Source: Agromyces laixinhei | Lineage (GTDB): Bacteria; Actinomycetota; Actinomycetes; Actinomycetales; Microbacteriaceae | Assembly (NCBI RefSeq): GCF_006337065.1 | Contig: NZ_CP040872.1 | Span: 3,038,001-3,102,000 of the forward strand | DNA length: 64,000 nt | Direction of reading: 5' to 3' | Part shown: positions 17,692 to 26,475 of the stretch, one piece after another | Numbering within the stretch: the stretch's first letter is position 1 | Layout of the letters: each line of letters opens with the position of its first letter | Program-made: the position numbers and the translations under genes | The notes under the pieces: model-generated | What the model saw: only the letters and a program-made list of their open reading frames with translations | Told to the model about the DNA's origin: nothing | The model's database searches: none

Positions 17692-17774
17692 CGGGCCGCG
17701 TGCCGCGCGAGGCAATCCGTTCCCTGCGGCCCACGTGCGGCGCGAGGCATCCGTTCTCAGGAACTTCGACGCCC

Positions 17775-17802
17775 TTGACTTATTTCACCCTCTCCCTATA
17801 GT
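17775..17802 (+). promoter_or_regulatory. sigma70-type promoter of the GH20 gene
   Basis: TTGACT (17775-17780), 16-bp spacer, TATAGT (17797-17802), predicted start near 17809, giving a leader of about 60 nt before the GTG at 17869. It stands out as AT-rich in a GC-rich region. Before it, 17699-17759 holds two imperfect copies of a 27-bp word around CGCGAGGCATCCGTTC. Confidence 0.7.
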
Positions 17803-17868
17803 TACTCGTAGTCGCCAGCGTTGGCCCGGGACGACGGCGTTCTCACAAGCCCACGAGGGGGATTCTCC

Positions 17869-20800
17869 GTGAACCGAACCATGACGCGCCCTATCGCCCT
17901 GATCGGTGCCGCTGCGACCGTCGTCGCCACGATGACGGCGTTCAGCCCGAGCGACGCGCCCGACCCGGCGGTGCAGCCGCAGACGATCCCGGCCGTGCAG
18001 GAGTATGCGCCGGGCGAGACCGCATGGCAGCCCGCGGAGTCGACCCGAGTCCTCGTGCGCACCGCCGACGCCGAAGCCCTGGCCGACGACGCGCAGACGC
18101 TCGCAGACGAGCTCGAGACCGAGACGGGCATCGAGTGGATCCAGGTCGTGACCACCGACGGGGAGCCGGCCGCCGGCGACATCGTGCTCGCGCTCGACGC
18201 GGTCGACGGCACCGCCACCGAGGAGGCGTACCGGCTCACCGCAGGTGAGAGCCTCGAGATCGTCGGCCCGAGCGACACCGGAGTCTTCTGGGGCACCCGC
18301 ACCCTGCTGCAGTCGCTGCGCACCGACGGCGGCGTCGGCGGAGTCATCGTCGACGAGCCCGGGTACGCCCAGCGCGGCCTCATGGTCGACGTCGGGCGCA
18401 AGTACTTCACGCCCGAGTGGCTCGAGGAGCGCATCCGCGAGCTCTCGTGGCTCAAGATGAACACCCTCCACCTCCACCTGAGCGACAACGTGGGGTTCCG
18501 CGTCGAGCTCGACTCGCACCCCGACATCGTGGACGACCCGGCACTGACCAAGGCGGATGTCGCCCACCTGGTGGAGGTCGCCGAGCAATACCACATCACC
18601 CTCATCCCCGAGATCGACTCACCCGGGCACCTGGACGCAGCGCTCTCGACGCGGCCCGACCTCCAGCTCGTTCGCGCCGATGGAAGCGTTTACGCCGGGC
18701 ACCTCGACTACTCCAAGCCCGAGGCGCGCCAGTTCACGAAGGACATCATCGGCGAGATCGCCGACATGTTCCCCGGCCCCTGGTTCCACATCGGCGGCGA
18801 TGAATACTACGGCGCGCCCTGGCAGCCGCCCGCCGAGCACGTGACCGCCGCGAACTCGCCGCAACTGCTCGAGTACGCCCGGGCGGCCACCGGCTCCCCA
18901 GACGCCACGCTGCTCGACGGCTTCGACGCCTACATGAACGAACTCGTGAGCCTGCTCGCCGAGAAGGGCAAGCGCGCCAAGATGTGGAACGACCACATCG
19001 AGCCCGGCGACGGCGTCATCGACGTCGACCGGAGCGTTCAGGTGGACTCGTGGGTTCGTTGGCGGAACTGGCTGCCCGGTGTCGAAGACTTCATCAACGC
19101 CGGATACGACGTGGTCAACCGCAACGGCGACCACCTCTACTTCATCCTCACCGAGGGCGGCCGCAACGAGACCGGCAAGAAGTCTCCGTCGGGCCTCTAC
19201 GAGCTGTGGACTCCGCGCACCGTCATGAGAACCCCCGGGCAAGACGCCGTGCTCGCCGAGAACCTGCCGCTCGGCGGGGCGATCATGTCCATCTGGGCGG
19301 ACCAGCCCGATTCCATGACCGAGGAGGAGGTCGCCGCCGAGGCCGGCCTGTGGTTCCGTTCCTTCGCCCAGAACATCTGGGACTCCCCGAAGAGTGCGCC
19401 GACCTGGAACGAGTTCGCCCCGATGATCGAGGCGATCGGCACGGCGCCGGTGCCGAGCGACGCGCCGGAACCCACGGCCGACTTCCCGTGGACGGCGACC
19501 AGCCCTGCGGTGCTGCACGCCGCACCGCAGGCCGGTGACCCGTTCGCCATCACCGACACCACGAAGATCTTCGTGGACTCGCCGCAGACGGCGGACTCCG
19601 CCGCCCTGCTCGCCTCGGGGCTCGCGCGAGCCGCCGGGTTGAGCGCTCTGCCCGAGATCGTCGAGAGCGGCACACCCGCGGCAGGAGACGTCGTGCTCAC
19701 CGTCGGCGACCCCGACCTCTCGGGGGTGGAGATCCCGGCGAAGGGGGCGGATGAGGCCTACCGCATCGACATCGACGGCGTGGTGCGCGTCGAAGGAGCC
19801 ACCGCCGATGCCGTCGCGCGGGGCGTCACGACCCTGGCGAAGGCGACGCGCGCGCAGGCGGAACTCTCGCCCGTCACGGTCGTGGATGCCCCGGCCTACG
19901 CCGAGCGCTCGGTGATGCTCGACGTCGGCCGCAAGTACTACAGCCCCGATTGGGTGAAGGACTTCATCCGCGAGATGTCGTGGAACCAGCTCAACACGCT
20001 GCACCTGCACCTCAACGACAACGAGGGCTTCCGCGTCGTCGTGCCCAGCTACCCGAACACGGCGAGCCCCGACGCGTGGAGCGCCGACGAGCTCGCCGAG
20101 ATCCTCGCCGTGGCCGAGGAGCATCACGTCGAGGTCATCCCCGAGATCGACGGACCCGGGCACATGGACTGGATCCTGCGCAACTACCCGCAGTTCCAGC
20201 TCCAGCTCAGCTCCGGGGCGAAGGTGACCAAGGCGCTCGACTACTCCAATCCCGAGGCCGCCGAGTTCCTGCGCACCATCATCAGCGACACGATGGCGAT
20301 GTTCCCCGACAGCGATCGCTTCCACATCGGCGGAGACGAGTACTTCCTCACTCCCATCACGAGCCGAAACACCCCGCAGCTCCTCGCCTACGCGCGGCAG
20401 GTCGCAGGCTCTTCGCAGGCGACGGTGCACGATGGCGCGACGCACTTCATCAACGAGCTCGGCGCCTTCGTCGCGAGCCAGGGCAAGCAACCGCGAGTGT
20501 GGAACGACGGCGTCGACCTTCCCAATGCGCTCGTGCCGCTCGACACGAGCATCGAGGTGGAGATCTGGAGCGTGTGGGGCCACAACTGGCGCGAGATGAA
20601 CGCCCAGGACTTCATCGACCAGGGCTACACCGTGGTCAATGCCCACGGCGACTACTACTTCATCATCCGTGAGAACTGGGACAACCTCACGCACGACAAG
20701 CACTCACCGCGCGGGATCTACGACAACTGGCAGCCGAACGGCTTCATGAACGACGCCGGCGGTTCGACGAGCGTCATTCCCGCCGAGAACGAGCAGCAGC

Positions 20801-21552
20801 TCGGCGCCGGCATCCACGTGTGGGCCGACGACCCCGACTACTGGACCCCCGAGGAGGTCTGGGACCAGCTCGTGCCGTGGCTGCTGCCGCTCGGCCAGCG
20901 CACATGGGACTCCCCCGAAGCACCGGCGACCTTCGCGGAGCTCAGCGAGACCGCCTTCGCGCTCGCCCACCCGACGAGTGCGCCGATGGCCCCGGCCGAG
21001 CTCTCGCTCGTCGCCTCCGCAGGCGGCGCGTCGGCGCAGTGGCAGCCGCCTGTGAGCGCCGGCGGCGATCCGGTGACGGGCTACACGGTGGTGTGGACCG
21101 TCGACGGACAGGCGCAACCCGGCGTCGAACTCGCAGCCGGCGACACCTCCGCCCGGCTGGACGGTCTTGCCGAGGGTGCGAGCGTCAGCGTGGAGGTCTT
21201 CGCGACCAACGCCCTCGGCACCAGCGTCAGGCCGGCGACCGCCGGCCCGACCACCGTGCCCGGTGGGACAGTCGCCGTCGAGGTGACGGCGGAGACCCGG
21301 TGCATCGCCTCGAAGGCGTACATCACGGTCAGGGCCACGAACGGTGAAAGCGTGCCGATCTCGCTCACGATGCAGTCGGAGTTCGGCGAGAAGTCGTTCG
21401 CGAGCATCGCAGCCGGCAAGCATGCGACACACGCCTTCGCATCGCGGGCGCCGAGCGTGCCGGCCGGCGACGTCACCGTCACGGCGACGCTCGACGGCAC
21501 GGCCGCCTCCTCCACCGGCACCGTCGAATACGAGGCACGCAGCTGCGGATAG
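17869..21552 (+). CDS. secreted protein with two tandem GH20 beta-N-acetylhexosaminidase domains
   Basis: A 1227-aa protein from GTG 17869 (CGAGGGGG upstream) with an N-terminal signal peptide (TRPIALIGAAATVVATM). It contains two full units, each an N-terminal GH20b-like beta domain plus a GH20 barrel. The catalytic Asp-Glu pair lies in HIGGDEYYG (D311/E312) and HIGGDEYFL (D823/E824). A fibronectin type III-like domain follows at about 1040-1140 (APAELSLVASAGGASAQWQP), then a C-terminal domain of unknown type ending in Cys. GH20 enzymes release terminal GlcNAc/GalNAc from chitin oligomers or glycans. The two halves are clearly diverged, suggesting an old internal duplication. Confidence 0.9.
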   Translation: MNRTMTRPIALIGAAATVVATMTAFSPSDAPDPAVQPQTIPAVQEYAPGETAWQPAESTRVLVRTADAEALADDAQTLADELETETGIEWIQVVTTDGEPAAGDIVLALDAVDGTATEEAYRLTAGESLEIVGPSDTGVFWGTRTLLQSLRTDGGVGGVIVDEPGYAQRGLMVDVGRKYFTPEWLEERIRELSWLKMNTLHLHLSDNVGFRVELDSHPDIVDDPALTKADVAHLVEVAEQYHITLIPEIDSPGHLDAALSTRPDLQLVRADGSVYAGHLDYSKPEARQFTKDIIGEIADMFPGPWFHIGGDEYYGAPWQPPAEHVTAANSPQLLEYARAATGSPDATLLDGFDAYMNELVSLLAEKGKRAKMWNDHIEPGDGVIDVDRSVQVDSWVRWRNWLPGVEDFINAGYDVVNRNGDHLYFILTEGGRNETGKKSPSGLYELWTPRTVMRTPGQDAVLAENLPLGGAIMSIWADQPDSMTEEEVAAEAGLWFRSFAQNIWDSPKSAPTWNEFAPMIEAIGTAPVPSDAPEPTADFPWTATSPAVLHAAPQAGDPFAITDTTKIFVDSPQTADSAALLASGLARAAGLSALPEIVESGTPAAGDVVLTVGDPDLSGVEIPAKGADEAYRIDIDGVVRVEGATADAVARGVTTLAKATRAQAELSPVTVVDAPAYAERSVMLDVGRKYYSPDWVKDFIREMSWNQLNTLHLHLNDNEGFRVVVPSYPNTASPDAWSADELAEILAVAEEHHVEVIPEIDGPGHMDWILRNYPQFQLQLSSGAKVTKALDYSNPEAAEFLRTIISDTMAMFPDSDRFHIGGDEYFLTPITSRNTPQLLAYARQVAGSSQATVHDGATHFINELGAFVASQGKQPRVWNDGVDLPNALVPLDTSIEVEIWSVWGHNWREMNAQDFIDQGYTVVNAHGDYYFIIRENWDNLTHDKHSPRGIYDNWQPNGFMNDAGGSTSVIPAENEQQLGAGIHVWADDPDYWTPEEVWDQLVPWLLPLGQRTWDSPEAPATFAELSETAFALAHPTSAPMAPAELSLVASAGGASAQWQPPVSAGGDPVTGYTVVWTVDGQAQPGVELAAGDTSARLDGLAEGASVSVEVFATNALGTSVRPATAGPTTVPGGTVAVEVTAETRCIASKAYITVRATNGESVPISLTMQSEFGEKSFASIAAGKHATHAFASRAPSVPAGDVTVTATLDGTAASSTGTVEYEARSCG

Positions 21553-21571
21553 TCATCGACAACGAGGGCCG

Positions 21572-21598
21572 AACGATATATCGTTGACATATCGTTGA
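21572..21598. promoter_or_regulatory. palindrome plus direct repeat upstream of padR-like gene
   Basis: AACGATATATCGTT (21572-21585) is a perfect palindrome, and ATATCGTTGA occurs twice in tandem (21578-21587 and 21589-21598). The site lies 35 bp before the PadR start and is a good autoregulatory operator candidate. Confidence 0.7.
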
Positions 21599-21632
21599 GA
21601 CGCGGGCGAGCGCCCGGTTCAGGGAGGTCATC

Positions 21633-22208
21633 ATGAGCGGTTCGTACATGGGCAACGGCTTCACCGGCCATTCCGGCGGGTGGGGGCACGGGCAGGGCCA
21701 CCCGGGGCCGAATCTCTGGGAGGCGATAGATCAGCTTCGCGGCATGTTCGAGCAGAAGGTCGCCCCGCGGATGGGCCGGGGCGACGTGCGCGCGGCGGTG
21801 CTCGCGCTGCTCGCCGAGCGGCCGATGCACGGCTACCAGATCATCGGCGAGATCGCCGAGCGCAGCGGCGGGGCATGGAAGCCGAGCGCGGGCTCGGTCT
21901 ACCCGACACTGCAGTTGCTCGCCGATGAGGGGCTCATCAGCGCCGAGGAGTCGAACGGCCGCAAGACCTACTCGCTGACCGAAGCGGGCCAGGCCGAGGC
22001 CGAGGCATCCGCTGATCGCCCGGCGCCCTGGCAGACCTCGGGCGCACGCGACTCCGGGCCGATGGGGGCGCTGCCGAAGGCCGGCATCGAACTCGCGCAG
22101 GCGGCGGCGCAGCTCGGGCGCACGGGCACTCCCGAGCAGATCGCTCAGGCCGTCGAAGTGATCGACGACGCGCGTCGTCGTCTCTACTCGATCCTCGCTC
22201 AGAGCTGA
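21633..22208 (+). CDS. PadR-family transcriptional regulator
   Basis: A 191-aa protein; the ATG follows GGGAGG (21621-21626). The N-terminus is Gly/His-rich (HSGGWGHGQGHPG). The winged helix is typical of PadR: RAAVLALLAERPMHGYQIIG, then SAGSVYPTLQLLADEGLI and GRKTYSLTEAG. The C-terminal helix would form the dimer. Repeats at 21572-21598 are its probable operator. The gene is 5 bp from a UbiB-like kinase gene and likely co-transcribed with it. Confidence 0.92.
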   Translation: MSGSYMGNGFTGHSGGWGHGQGHPGPNLWEAIDQLRGMFEQKVAPRMGRGDVRAAVLALLAERPMHGYQIIGEIAERSGGAWKPSAGSVYPTLQLLADEGLISAEESNGRKTYSLTEAGQAEAEASADRPAPWQTSGARDSGPMGALPKAGIELAQAAAQLGRTGTPEQIAQAVEVIDDARRRLYSILAQS

Positions 22209-22213
22209 CCTCC

Positions 22214-23944
22214 GTGCCCTCGGCACGTCGGAGCCCACGAGACTCGACGCCCGATGTCGGCAACACGCGGGCGCGCTACCGACGCATCCTGCGGTTCGCC
22301 GCACGACACATCGTGCAGACCTGGTGGTTCGAGCTGGTGCTGCCCCGCCTGGGCATGGCGAAGGTTGCGGCGCGCAGCAGAGAGGCGCGGTTGACTCGCA
22401 TCGCCGAGCGCTTCCACGTGCTCGCGGTCGACCTCGGCGGTCTCATGATCAAGGTCGGCCAGTACCTGTCGTCTCGGCTCGACGTGCTGCCGCCCGAGAT
22501 CACGCGCGAGCTCGCCGGGCTCCAGGACGAAGTACCGCCCGTGCCGTTCGACCGGGTCCGGCGCCTCGCCGAGGCCGAGCTGGGTGTTGAGCTCGAGCGC
22601 GCGTACACCTGGTTCGACGAGACACCCCTGGCGGCGGCATCCCTCGGTCAGGCGCACCGCGCGCGGCTCTCCGCGATCGATGCCGCCGACACCGGGCTCG
22701 AGGAGGCCGTCGTCAAGGTGCAGCGACCGGGCATCGAGACGATCGTCGATGTCGACCTGGCGGCGCTGCGCCGCGTCGCCGGTTGGCTCAGCCGCGTGCG
22801 TTTCGTCTCGAGCCATGTCGATCTCCCCTCGCTCGTCGAGGAGTTCGCGGCCACGAGCCTGCAGGAGATCGACTACCTGCAGGAGGCGCGCAACGCCGAG
22901 CGGTTCGCCGAGAGCTTCGCCGGCGACCCGCGAGTCGCCGCGCCCGAAGTCGTCTGGGAGCGCACGACGCGCCGCGTGCTGACGCTCGCCGACGTGACGG
23001 CGATCAAGATCAACGACCGCGATGCCCTGGTGGCAGCGGGCATCGACCCGAAGGCGGTCGCGAAGCAGTTCGCGGCCGTCATGTTCGACCAGCTCTTCCG
23101 CGACGGCTTCTTCCACGCCGACCCGCACCCCGGCAACATCTTCGTCACGCCGGTCGAGCAAGTGACGGATGCCGCAGAGCCGGCGTATCGACTGACCTTC
23201 ATCGACTTCGGCATGATGGGCGAGGTGCCCGACGGGCTGCGCCGCGGCCTGCAGCAGCTGATGCTCGCGGTCGCCGCGCGTGACGGCACACGTCTGGTCG
23301 AGGCCATCCGCGGGGTCGGCATCCTGCTGCCGTCGGCCGAGACGGCGGAGCTCGAGCGAGCGATGGCCGAGCTGTTCGCGCGCTTCGGGGGCATGGGCCT
23401 CGCCGAACTCCAGAAGGTCGACCAGCACGAGCTGCGCAGCTTCGCGATCGAGTTCGGCGAGGTCATGCGGGCCCTGCCGTTCCAGCTGCCCGAGAACTTC
23501 CTGCTCATCATCCGCGCGATGTCGTTGACGTCGGGCATGTGCAGTTCGCTCGACCCCGACTTCAACATGTGGGACGCCGTCGAGCCCTACGCCGCACAGC
23601 TCCTGCGCGACGAGCGCGGCAACATCGTGCAGGCGCTGGGGCACGAGGCACTGTCATTCGCGGGCACGCTCGCGCGGCTGCCGAAGCGCCTCGATGCGCT
23701 CGCCGACCGCGTGGAGGAGGGGCGCCTCGTCGCGAACTCGCCGCGGATCGAGCAGCGGATGGCGCGGCTCGAGCGCACGGCAGGGCGGATCGTCTCGGCG
23801 GTGGTGTTCGCGGGCCTGTTCATCGGCGGCATCCTGCTTCGCCGTGACGAGCCGGTGTGGGGCGGCGTGCTGATCGCGGTCTCGGCGATCCCGCTGCTGC
23901 ACGCCCTGCTCGCCGGGGTGTTCCGGCGACGCGGGCCGCGGTGA
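22214..23944 (+). CDS. UbiB/ABC1 (AarF) family atypical kinase
   Basis: A 576-aa protein from GTG 22214. Family hallmarks: IKVGQYLSSR (KxGQ, residues about 75-84), the Ala-rich loop PLAAASLGQAH, VVKVQRPG with the invariant Lys, FHADPHPGNI (catalytic loop) and FIDFGMMGE (metal-binding DFG). Two C-terminal hydrophobic helices (IVSAVVFAGLFIGGILL, GVLIAVSAIPLLHALLA) anchor it in the membrane. Members act as ATPases in quinone or lipid homeostasis. Linkage to a PadR regulator suggests inducible expression. Confidence 0.9.
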   Translation: MPSARRSPRDSTPDVGNTRARYRRILRFAARHIVQTWWFELVLPRLGMAKVAARSREARLTRIAERFHVLAVDLGGLMIKVGQYLSSRLDVLPPEITRELAGLQDEVPPVPFDRVRRLAEAELGVELERAYTWFDETPLAAASLGQAHRARLSAIDAADTGLEEAVVKVQRPGIETIVDVDLAALRRVAGWLSRVRFVSSHVDLPSLVEEFAATSLQEIDYLQEARNAERFAESFAGDPRVAAPEVVWERTTRRVLTLADVTAIKINDRDALVAAGIDPKAVAKQFAAVMFDQLFRDGFFHADPHPGNIFVTPVEQVTDAAEPAYRLTFIDFGMMGEVPDGLRRGLQQLMLAVAARDGTRLVEAIRGVGILLPSAETAELERAMAELFARFGGMGLAELQKVDQHELRSFAIEFGEVMRALPFQLPENFLLIIRAMSLTSGMCSSLDPDFNMWDAVEPYAAQLLRDERGNIVQALGHEALSFAGTLARLPKRLDALADRVEEGRLVANSPRIEQRMARLERTAGRIVSAVVFAGLFIGGILLRRDEPVWGGVLIAVSAIPLLHALLAGVFRRRGPR

Positions 23945-23969
23945 TCAGACAGCGGATGCCGCGACTTCG

Positions 23970-24284
23970 CTACGCAGGCACGGCGGCATCGGCATCGACA
24001 TCTGCCAGAACTTCGACGACGACGAACTCCGCCACTCGCTCGACCCCCGCCTCAGCCTGGGCCGGCCGGCGCGAAGGAGCCGAAACCGTCACGAATCGCT
24101 CGGCGCTCGGGCGATCGTCGAAGACGAGATAGCTGTAGTACGAGCCGCTGTCGACCGCCCGCGCGAACCGGGCGCTGATGAAGCCCGGCAACGTGCGGAT
24201 GAACGGGATCACATTCGACGTCAGCCCTTCGATGGCGTCTTCGCGTGAGCCCGGAACGTCCCATTTTCCGATCACTGCAAACAT
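23970..24284 (-). CDS. small ABM-like (antibiotic biosynthesis monooxygenase fold) protein
   Basis: A 104-aa protein starting MFAVIGKWDVPG at ATG 24282-24284, with AGGAG upstream. The strand-helix-strand pattern (FIRTLPGFISARFARAVDSG, SYYSYLVFDDRPSAERF) fits the dimeric alpha+beta barrel of ABM/YgiN-like proteins. No catalytic prediction is possible. It is divergent from a TetR gene and shares a palindromic control region (24339-24363) with it, so it is the likely target. Confidence 0.72.
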   Translation of the reverse strand: MFAVIGKWDVPGSREDAIEGLTSNVIPFIRTLPGFISARFARAVDSGSYYSYLVFDDRPSAERFVTVSAPSRRPAQAEAGVERVAEFVVVEVLADVDADAAVPA

Positions 24285-24338
24285 GTCGCTCAACTCCTGC
24301 TGGAGCCCTCTCGGCACAGCCGAACGAAGGCTGTCTTT

Positions 24339-24363
24339 TTCACTAGTGACATTCACTAGTGAA
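24339..24363. promoter_or_regulatory. double CACTAGTG operator between divergent genes
   Basis: TTCACTAGTGA, three bases, TCACTAGTGAA: two perfect 10-bp palindromes that together form a larger dyad (24339-24363). It lies 55 bp before the ABM-like start (minus strand) and 22 bp before the TetR start (plus strand), an ideal shared TetR operator. Confidence 0.75.
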
Positions 24364-24385
24364 TGCATACAGTATGCTCGCCTCC

Positions 24386-25105
24386 ATGAGCAGAGTCAAG
24401 GATGCCGACGCCGAGCGCACTCCGCCGACCCGGCGGGAGCGGGCCAAGGCCACCCGGGCCGCCATCATCAGCGCCGCGACGACCGAGTTCGCCGCGAACG
24501 GCTACCAGGGCACGACGATGTCGATGATCGCCGCACGCGCCGGGGTCGCGGTGCAGACCGTGCACTTCGTCTTCCACACGAAGGGAGAGCTGCTCACCGC
24601 GGCGGTGAGCGTCGCCGTGCTCGGCGACGAAGCACCCATCCCGCCCGAGCGAACGGAGTGGTTCCGCGCACTCCTCGAGGAGCCCGATCCATACGCCGTG
24701 CTGGCCGGCTTCGTTCGACACGGAGGCGCGATCCTCGTCAGGGCGAGCGCCATGAACGAGGTGGCGCGGTCTGCAGCCCCGGCCGACCCCGACGCCGCGG
24801 CCGCCTTCGAGCAACTCGAGCGACTCCGTGCAGAGGGGTACCGAACGGTCGTCGAGCACGTCGCGACCAAGGGCGCCTTTCGAGGCGCACTGGACGTCGA
24901 TTCGGCCACCGACGTGCTCGTCACGCTGTTGAGTCCGAGAACCTACCTGTCGCTGACGGTCGATCGAGGATGGTCGGCCGACCGCGCGCTGGAGTGGCTC
25001 GCCGACACCGTGCCGCTCGCCATTCTGCAGCCGCGAACCGCCGCGAACGGCGTCGAACCCCAGGTCGAGCACGCGCGGGCTACAGCCCCTCGGCGATCTC
25101 CTTGA
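24386..25105 (+). CDS. TetR-family regulator
   Basis: 239 aa from ATG 24386 (MSRVKDADAERTPPTRRERA). HTH: MSMIAARAGVAVQTVHFVFHTKGEL. An upstream GTG at 24359 would place the start inside the operator, and ATG 24374 is a further alternative; none has a good Shine-Dalgarno, so the start is uncertain. The 3' end overlaps the convergent ArsR gene by 26 bp. It probably represses itself and the divergent ABM-like gene. Confidence 0.85.
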   Translation: MSRVKDADAERTPPTRRERAKATRAAIISAATTEFAANGYQGTTMSMIAARAGVAVQTVHFVFHTKGELLTAAVSVAVLGDEAPIPPERTEWFRALLEEPDPYAVLAGFVRHGGAILVRASAMNEVARSAAPADPDAAAAFEQLERLRAEGYRTVVEHVATKGAFRGALDVDSATDVLVTLLSPRTYLSLTVDRGWSADRALEWLADTVPLAILQPRTAANGVEPQVEHARATAPRRSP

Positions 25106-25397
25106 TCGCGACGAGACGGCGCTGCCACTCGGCACCGATCGCATCCAGTCGATGCGCGGTGGCACTCAGCTGCGAGCCGAGCACGCGGTACCGCACCTCA
25201 CGGCCGACCCGCACCGGTTCGACGAGGCCGGCCTCCTCCAGCACAGCGAGGTGCTTGGCGATCGCCTGACGGGTGACGGGCAGGCGCCCGGCGAGGGCCG
25301 ACGCGGATGCGTCGCCCTCGCCGAGGGCCGCGAGGATGCTCCACCGGGTCTCGTCGCCGAGTGCGGCGAACACCGGGACCAGCGTTCCGGTGGTCAC
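25080..25397 (-). CDS. ArsR/SmtB-family regulator
   Basis: A 105-aa winged-helix protein: FAALGDETRWSILAALGEGD, then ALAGRLPVTRQAIAKHLAVL and the wing VEPVRVGREVRYRV. No metal-binding Cys motif is present, as in the ArsR subgroup encoded next to AHSA1/SRPBCC genes. GTG start at 25395-25397 overlaps the stop of the SRPBCC gene (GTGA). TGCAA-type dyads upstream of the operon (25914-25964) may be its operators. Confidence 0.9.
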   Translation of the reverse strand: MTTGTLVPVFAALGDETRWSILAALGEGDASASALAGRLPVTRQAIAKHLAVLEEAGLVEPVRVGREVRYRVLGSQLSATAHRLDAIGAEWQRRLVAIKEIAEGL

Positions 25398-25864
25398 GCG
25401 TCACCTTCGAGCAGGGCGACGAGCTTGTCGAGCTCGACGACCCAGCCCTCGGCGTGGCTCGCCATATTGGCGGCCGGATCGGAGGTGCGGTCGAATCCGG
25501 TCTCCACGACGGTGAGTTCGGTGCCACCGGGCACCGCCTCGAGGGTGAAGGTGAAGACCGTCGAGCGATCGTCGAGCGTGTCGACGCGGCGCCCGAGTGC
25601 GTCGTCGTTGCTCCACCGGTACGACACCAGGCGCGGGGCATCCGCCGCCTCGACCCGCAACGGCACGGAGCCGTACTCGGGGAATGTGATGGTGCCCTGT
25701 GCGCCGGCGCCTGTCCCGTCGAGTACGGTGCGCCCGAACCAATCGGAGATGTGCTCGGGCTCGGTGACGGCTGCCCACACCTTCTCGACGGGCGCGGCGA
25801 TGCGGATGGTTCGCCGCACGGTGAACGTGCCCTCGTCGATGACGGATGCCGCGTTGTCAGTCAT
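25394..25864 (-). CDS. SRPBCC/AHSA1-domain protein
   Basis: About 156 aa from ATG 25862-25864; a GTG two codons further upstream (25868-25870) is better spaced from AAAGGAAG and may be the true start. Pattern FTVRRTIRIAAPVEKVWAAV, EHISDWFG, LVSYRW, ELTVVETGF is typical of activator-of-Hsp90-like START proteins. The ligand is unknown. SRPBCC-ArsR pairs are common in actinobacteria and usually form self-regulated units; here the SRPBCC gene comes first. Confidence 0.88.
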   Translation of the reverse strand: MTDNAASVIDEGTFTVRRTIRIAAPVEKVWAAVTEPEHISDWFGRTVLDGTGAGAQGTITFPEYGSVPLRVEAADAPRLVSYRWSNDDALGRRVDTLDDRSTVFTFTLEAVPGGTELTVVETGFDRTSDPAANMASHAEGWVVELDKLVALLEGDA

Positions 25865-25913
25865 GGTCACGATGATCTTCCTTTCGATGGATTCCTGCAG
25901 CGAACTCCATTGC

Positions 25914-25964
25914 TGCAATTCAATGGTTGCACATTCTGGGTCGTACTGCAACCTTGAAGTTGCA
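25914..25964. promoter_or_regulatory. two TGCAA dyads upstream of the SRPBCC-ArsR operon
   Basis: TGCAA-ttcaatgg-TTGCA (25914-25931) and TGCAAC-cttgaa-GTTGCA (25947-25964), the second with perfect 6-bp arms. Both lie within 100 bp of the operon start and are likely ArsR operators. Confidence 0.65.
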
Positions 25965-25997
25965 AGTCACGTGCCCGCGGCGGGACATCCACCCGCT

Positions 25998-26348
25998 CTA
26001 CGCCCAGCCGAGCTCTCGGAGCCGCGCGTCGTCGAGCCCGAAGTAGTGACCGATCTCGTGCACGAGCGTGATGTGTACCCGCGAACGCAGCGAGTCGAGA
26101 TCGGAGCTGTGCTCCTGCAGGTTGTTCTTGTAGAGCGTGATGCGGTCGGGTAGCTCCCCGAAACCGTAGACGCCGCGCGTGGTCAGCGGATGCCCGCGGT
26201 ACAGCCCGAACAGCCGTGGCCGCTCCCCCATCGGCTGATTCTCGACGACGATTCCGACGTTCTCGAGCCCGCGCACCATGTCGTCGGGGAGCGCATCGAA
26301 CTCGTCGGCCACCATTCGCTCGAAGTCGTCGTCGGAGATCTCGACCAT
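25998..26348 (-). CDS. zincin-like metallopeptidase family protein
   Basis: A 116-aa protein starting MVEISDDDFERMVADEFDAL. Near its end it carries HEIGHYFGLDD, an HExxH zinc motif extended by a downstream Asp, as in the small MpN-type/DUF1025 metallopeptidases. GLYRGHPLTTRGVYGFGELP and DRITLYKNN are also family patterns. Presumably a soluble zinc peptidase; no substrate is known. Monocistronic and divergent from the LtrA gene. Confidence 0.87.
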   Translation of the reverse strand: MVEISDDDFERMVADEFDALPDDMVRGLENVGIVVENQPMGERPRLFGLYRGHPLTTRGVYGFGELPDRITLYKNNLQEHSSDLDSLRSRVHITLVHEIGHYFGLDDARLRELGWA

Positions 26349-26475
26349 GCCTCCATTGTGCTCGCACCCGACGAAACGCGACGCGAGCGCCGCAACGGCG
26401 TAGCGTGTGCGGCGAAGAGGCGAACGAGGAGGTTGCCGATGGCCGGGGTTGAGGGCGCCTGATGCGGGCCGACCG

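Noticed and set aside
18619..20703. 694-codon open frame antisense to the GH20 gene
   Set aside because: Shadow of a clearly functional gene; composition dominated by Arg, Val and Gly with no motif.
24359..24385. GTG 24359 as the start of the TetR gene
   Set aside because: It lies inside the palindromic operator and would give a non-typical N-terminus; ATG 24386 preferred.
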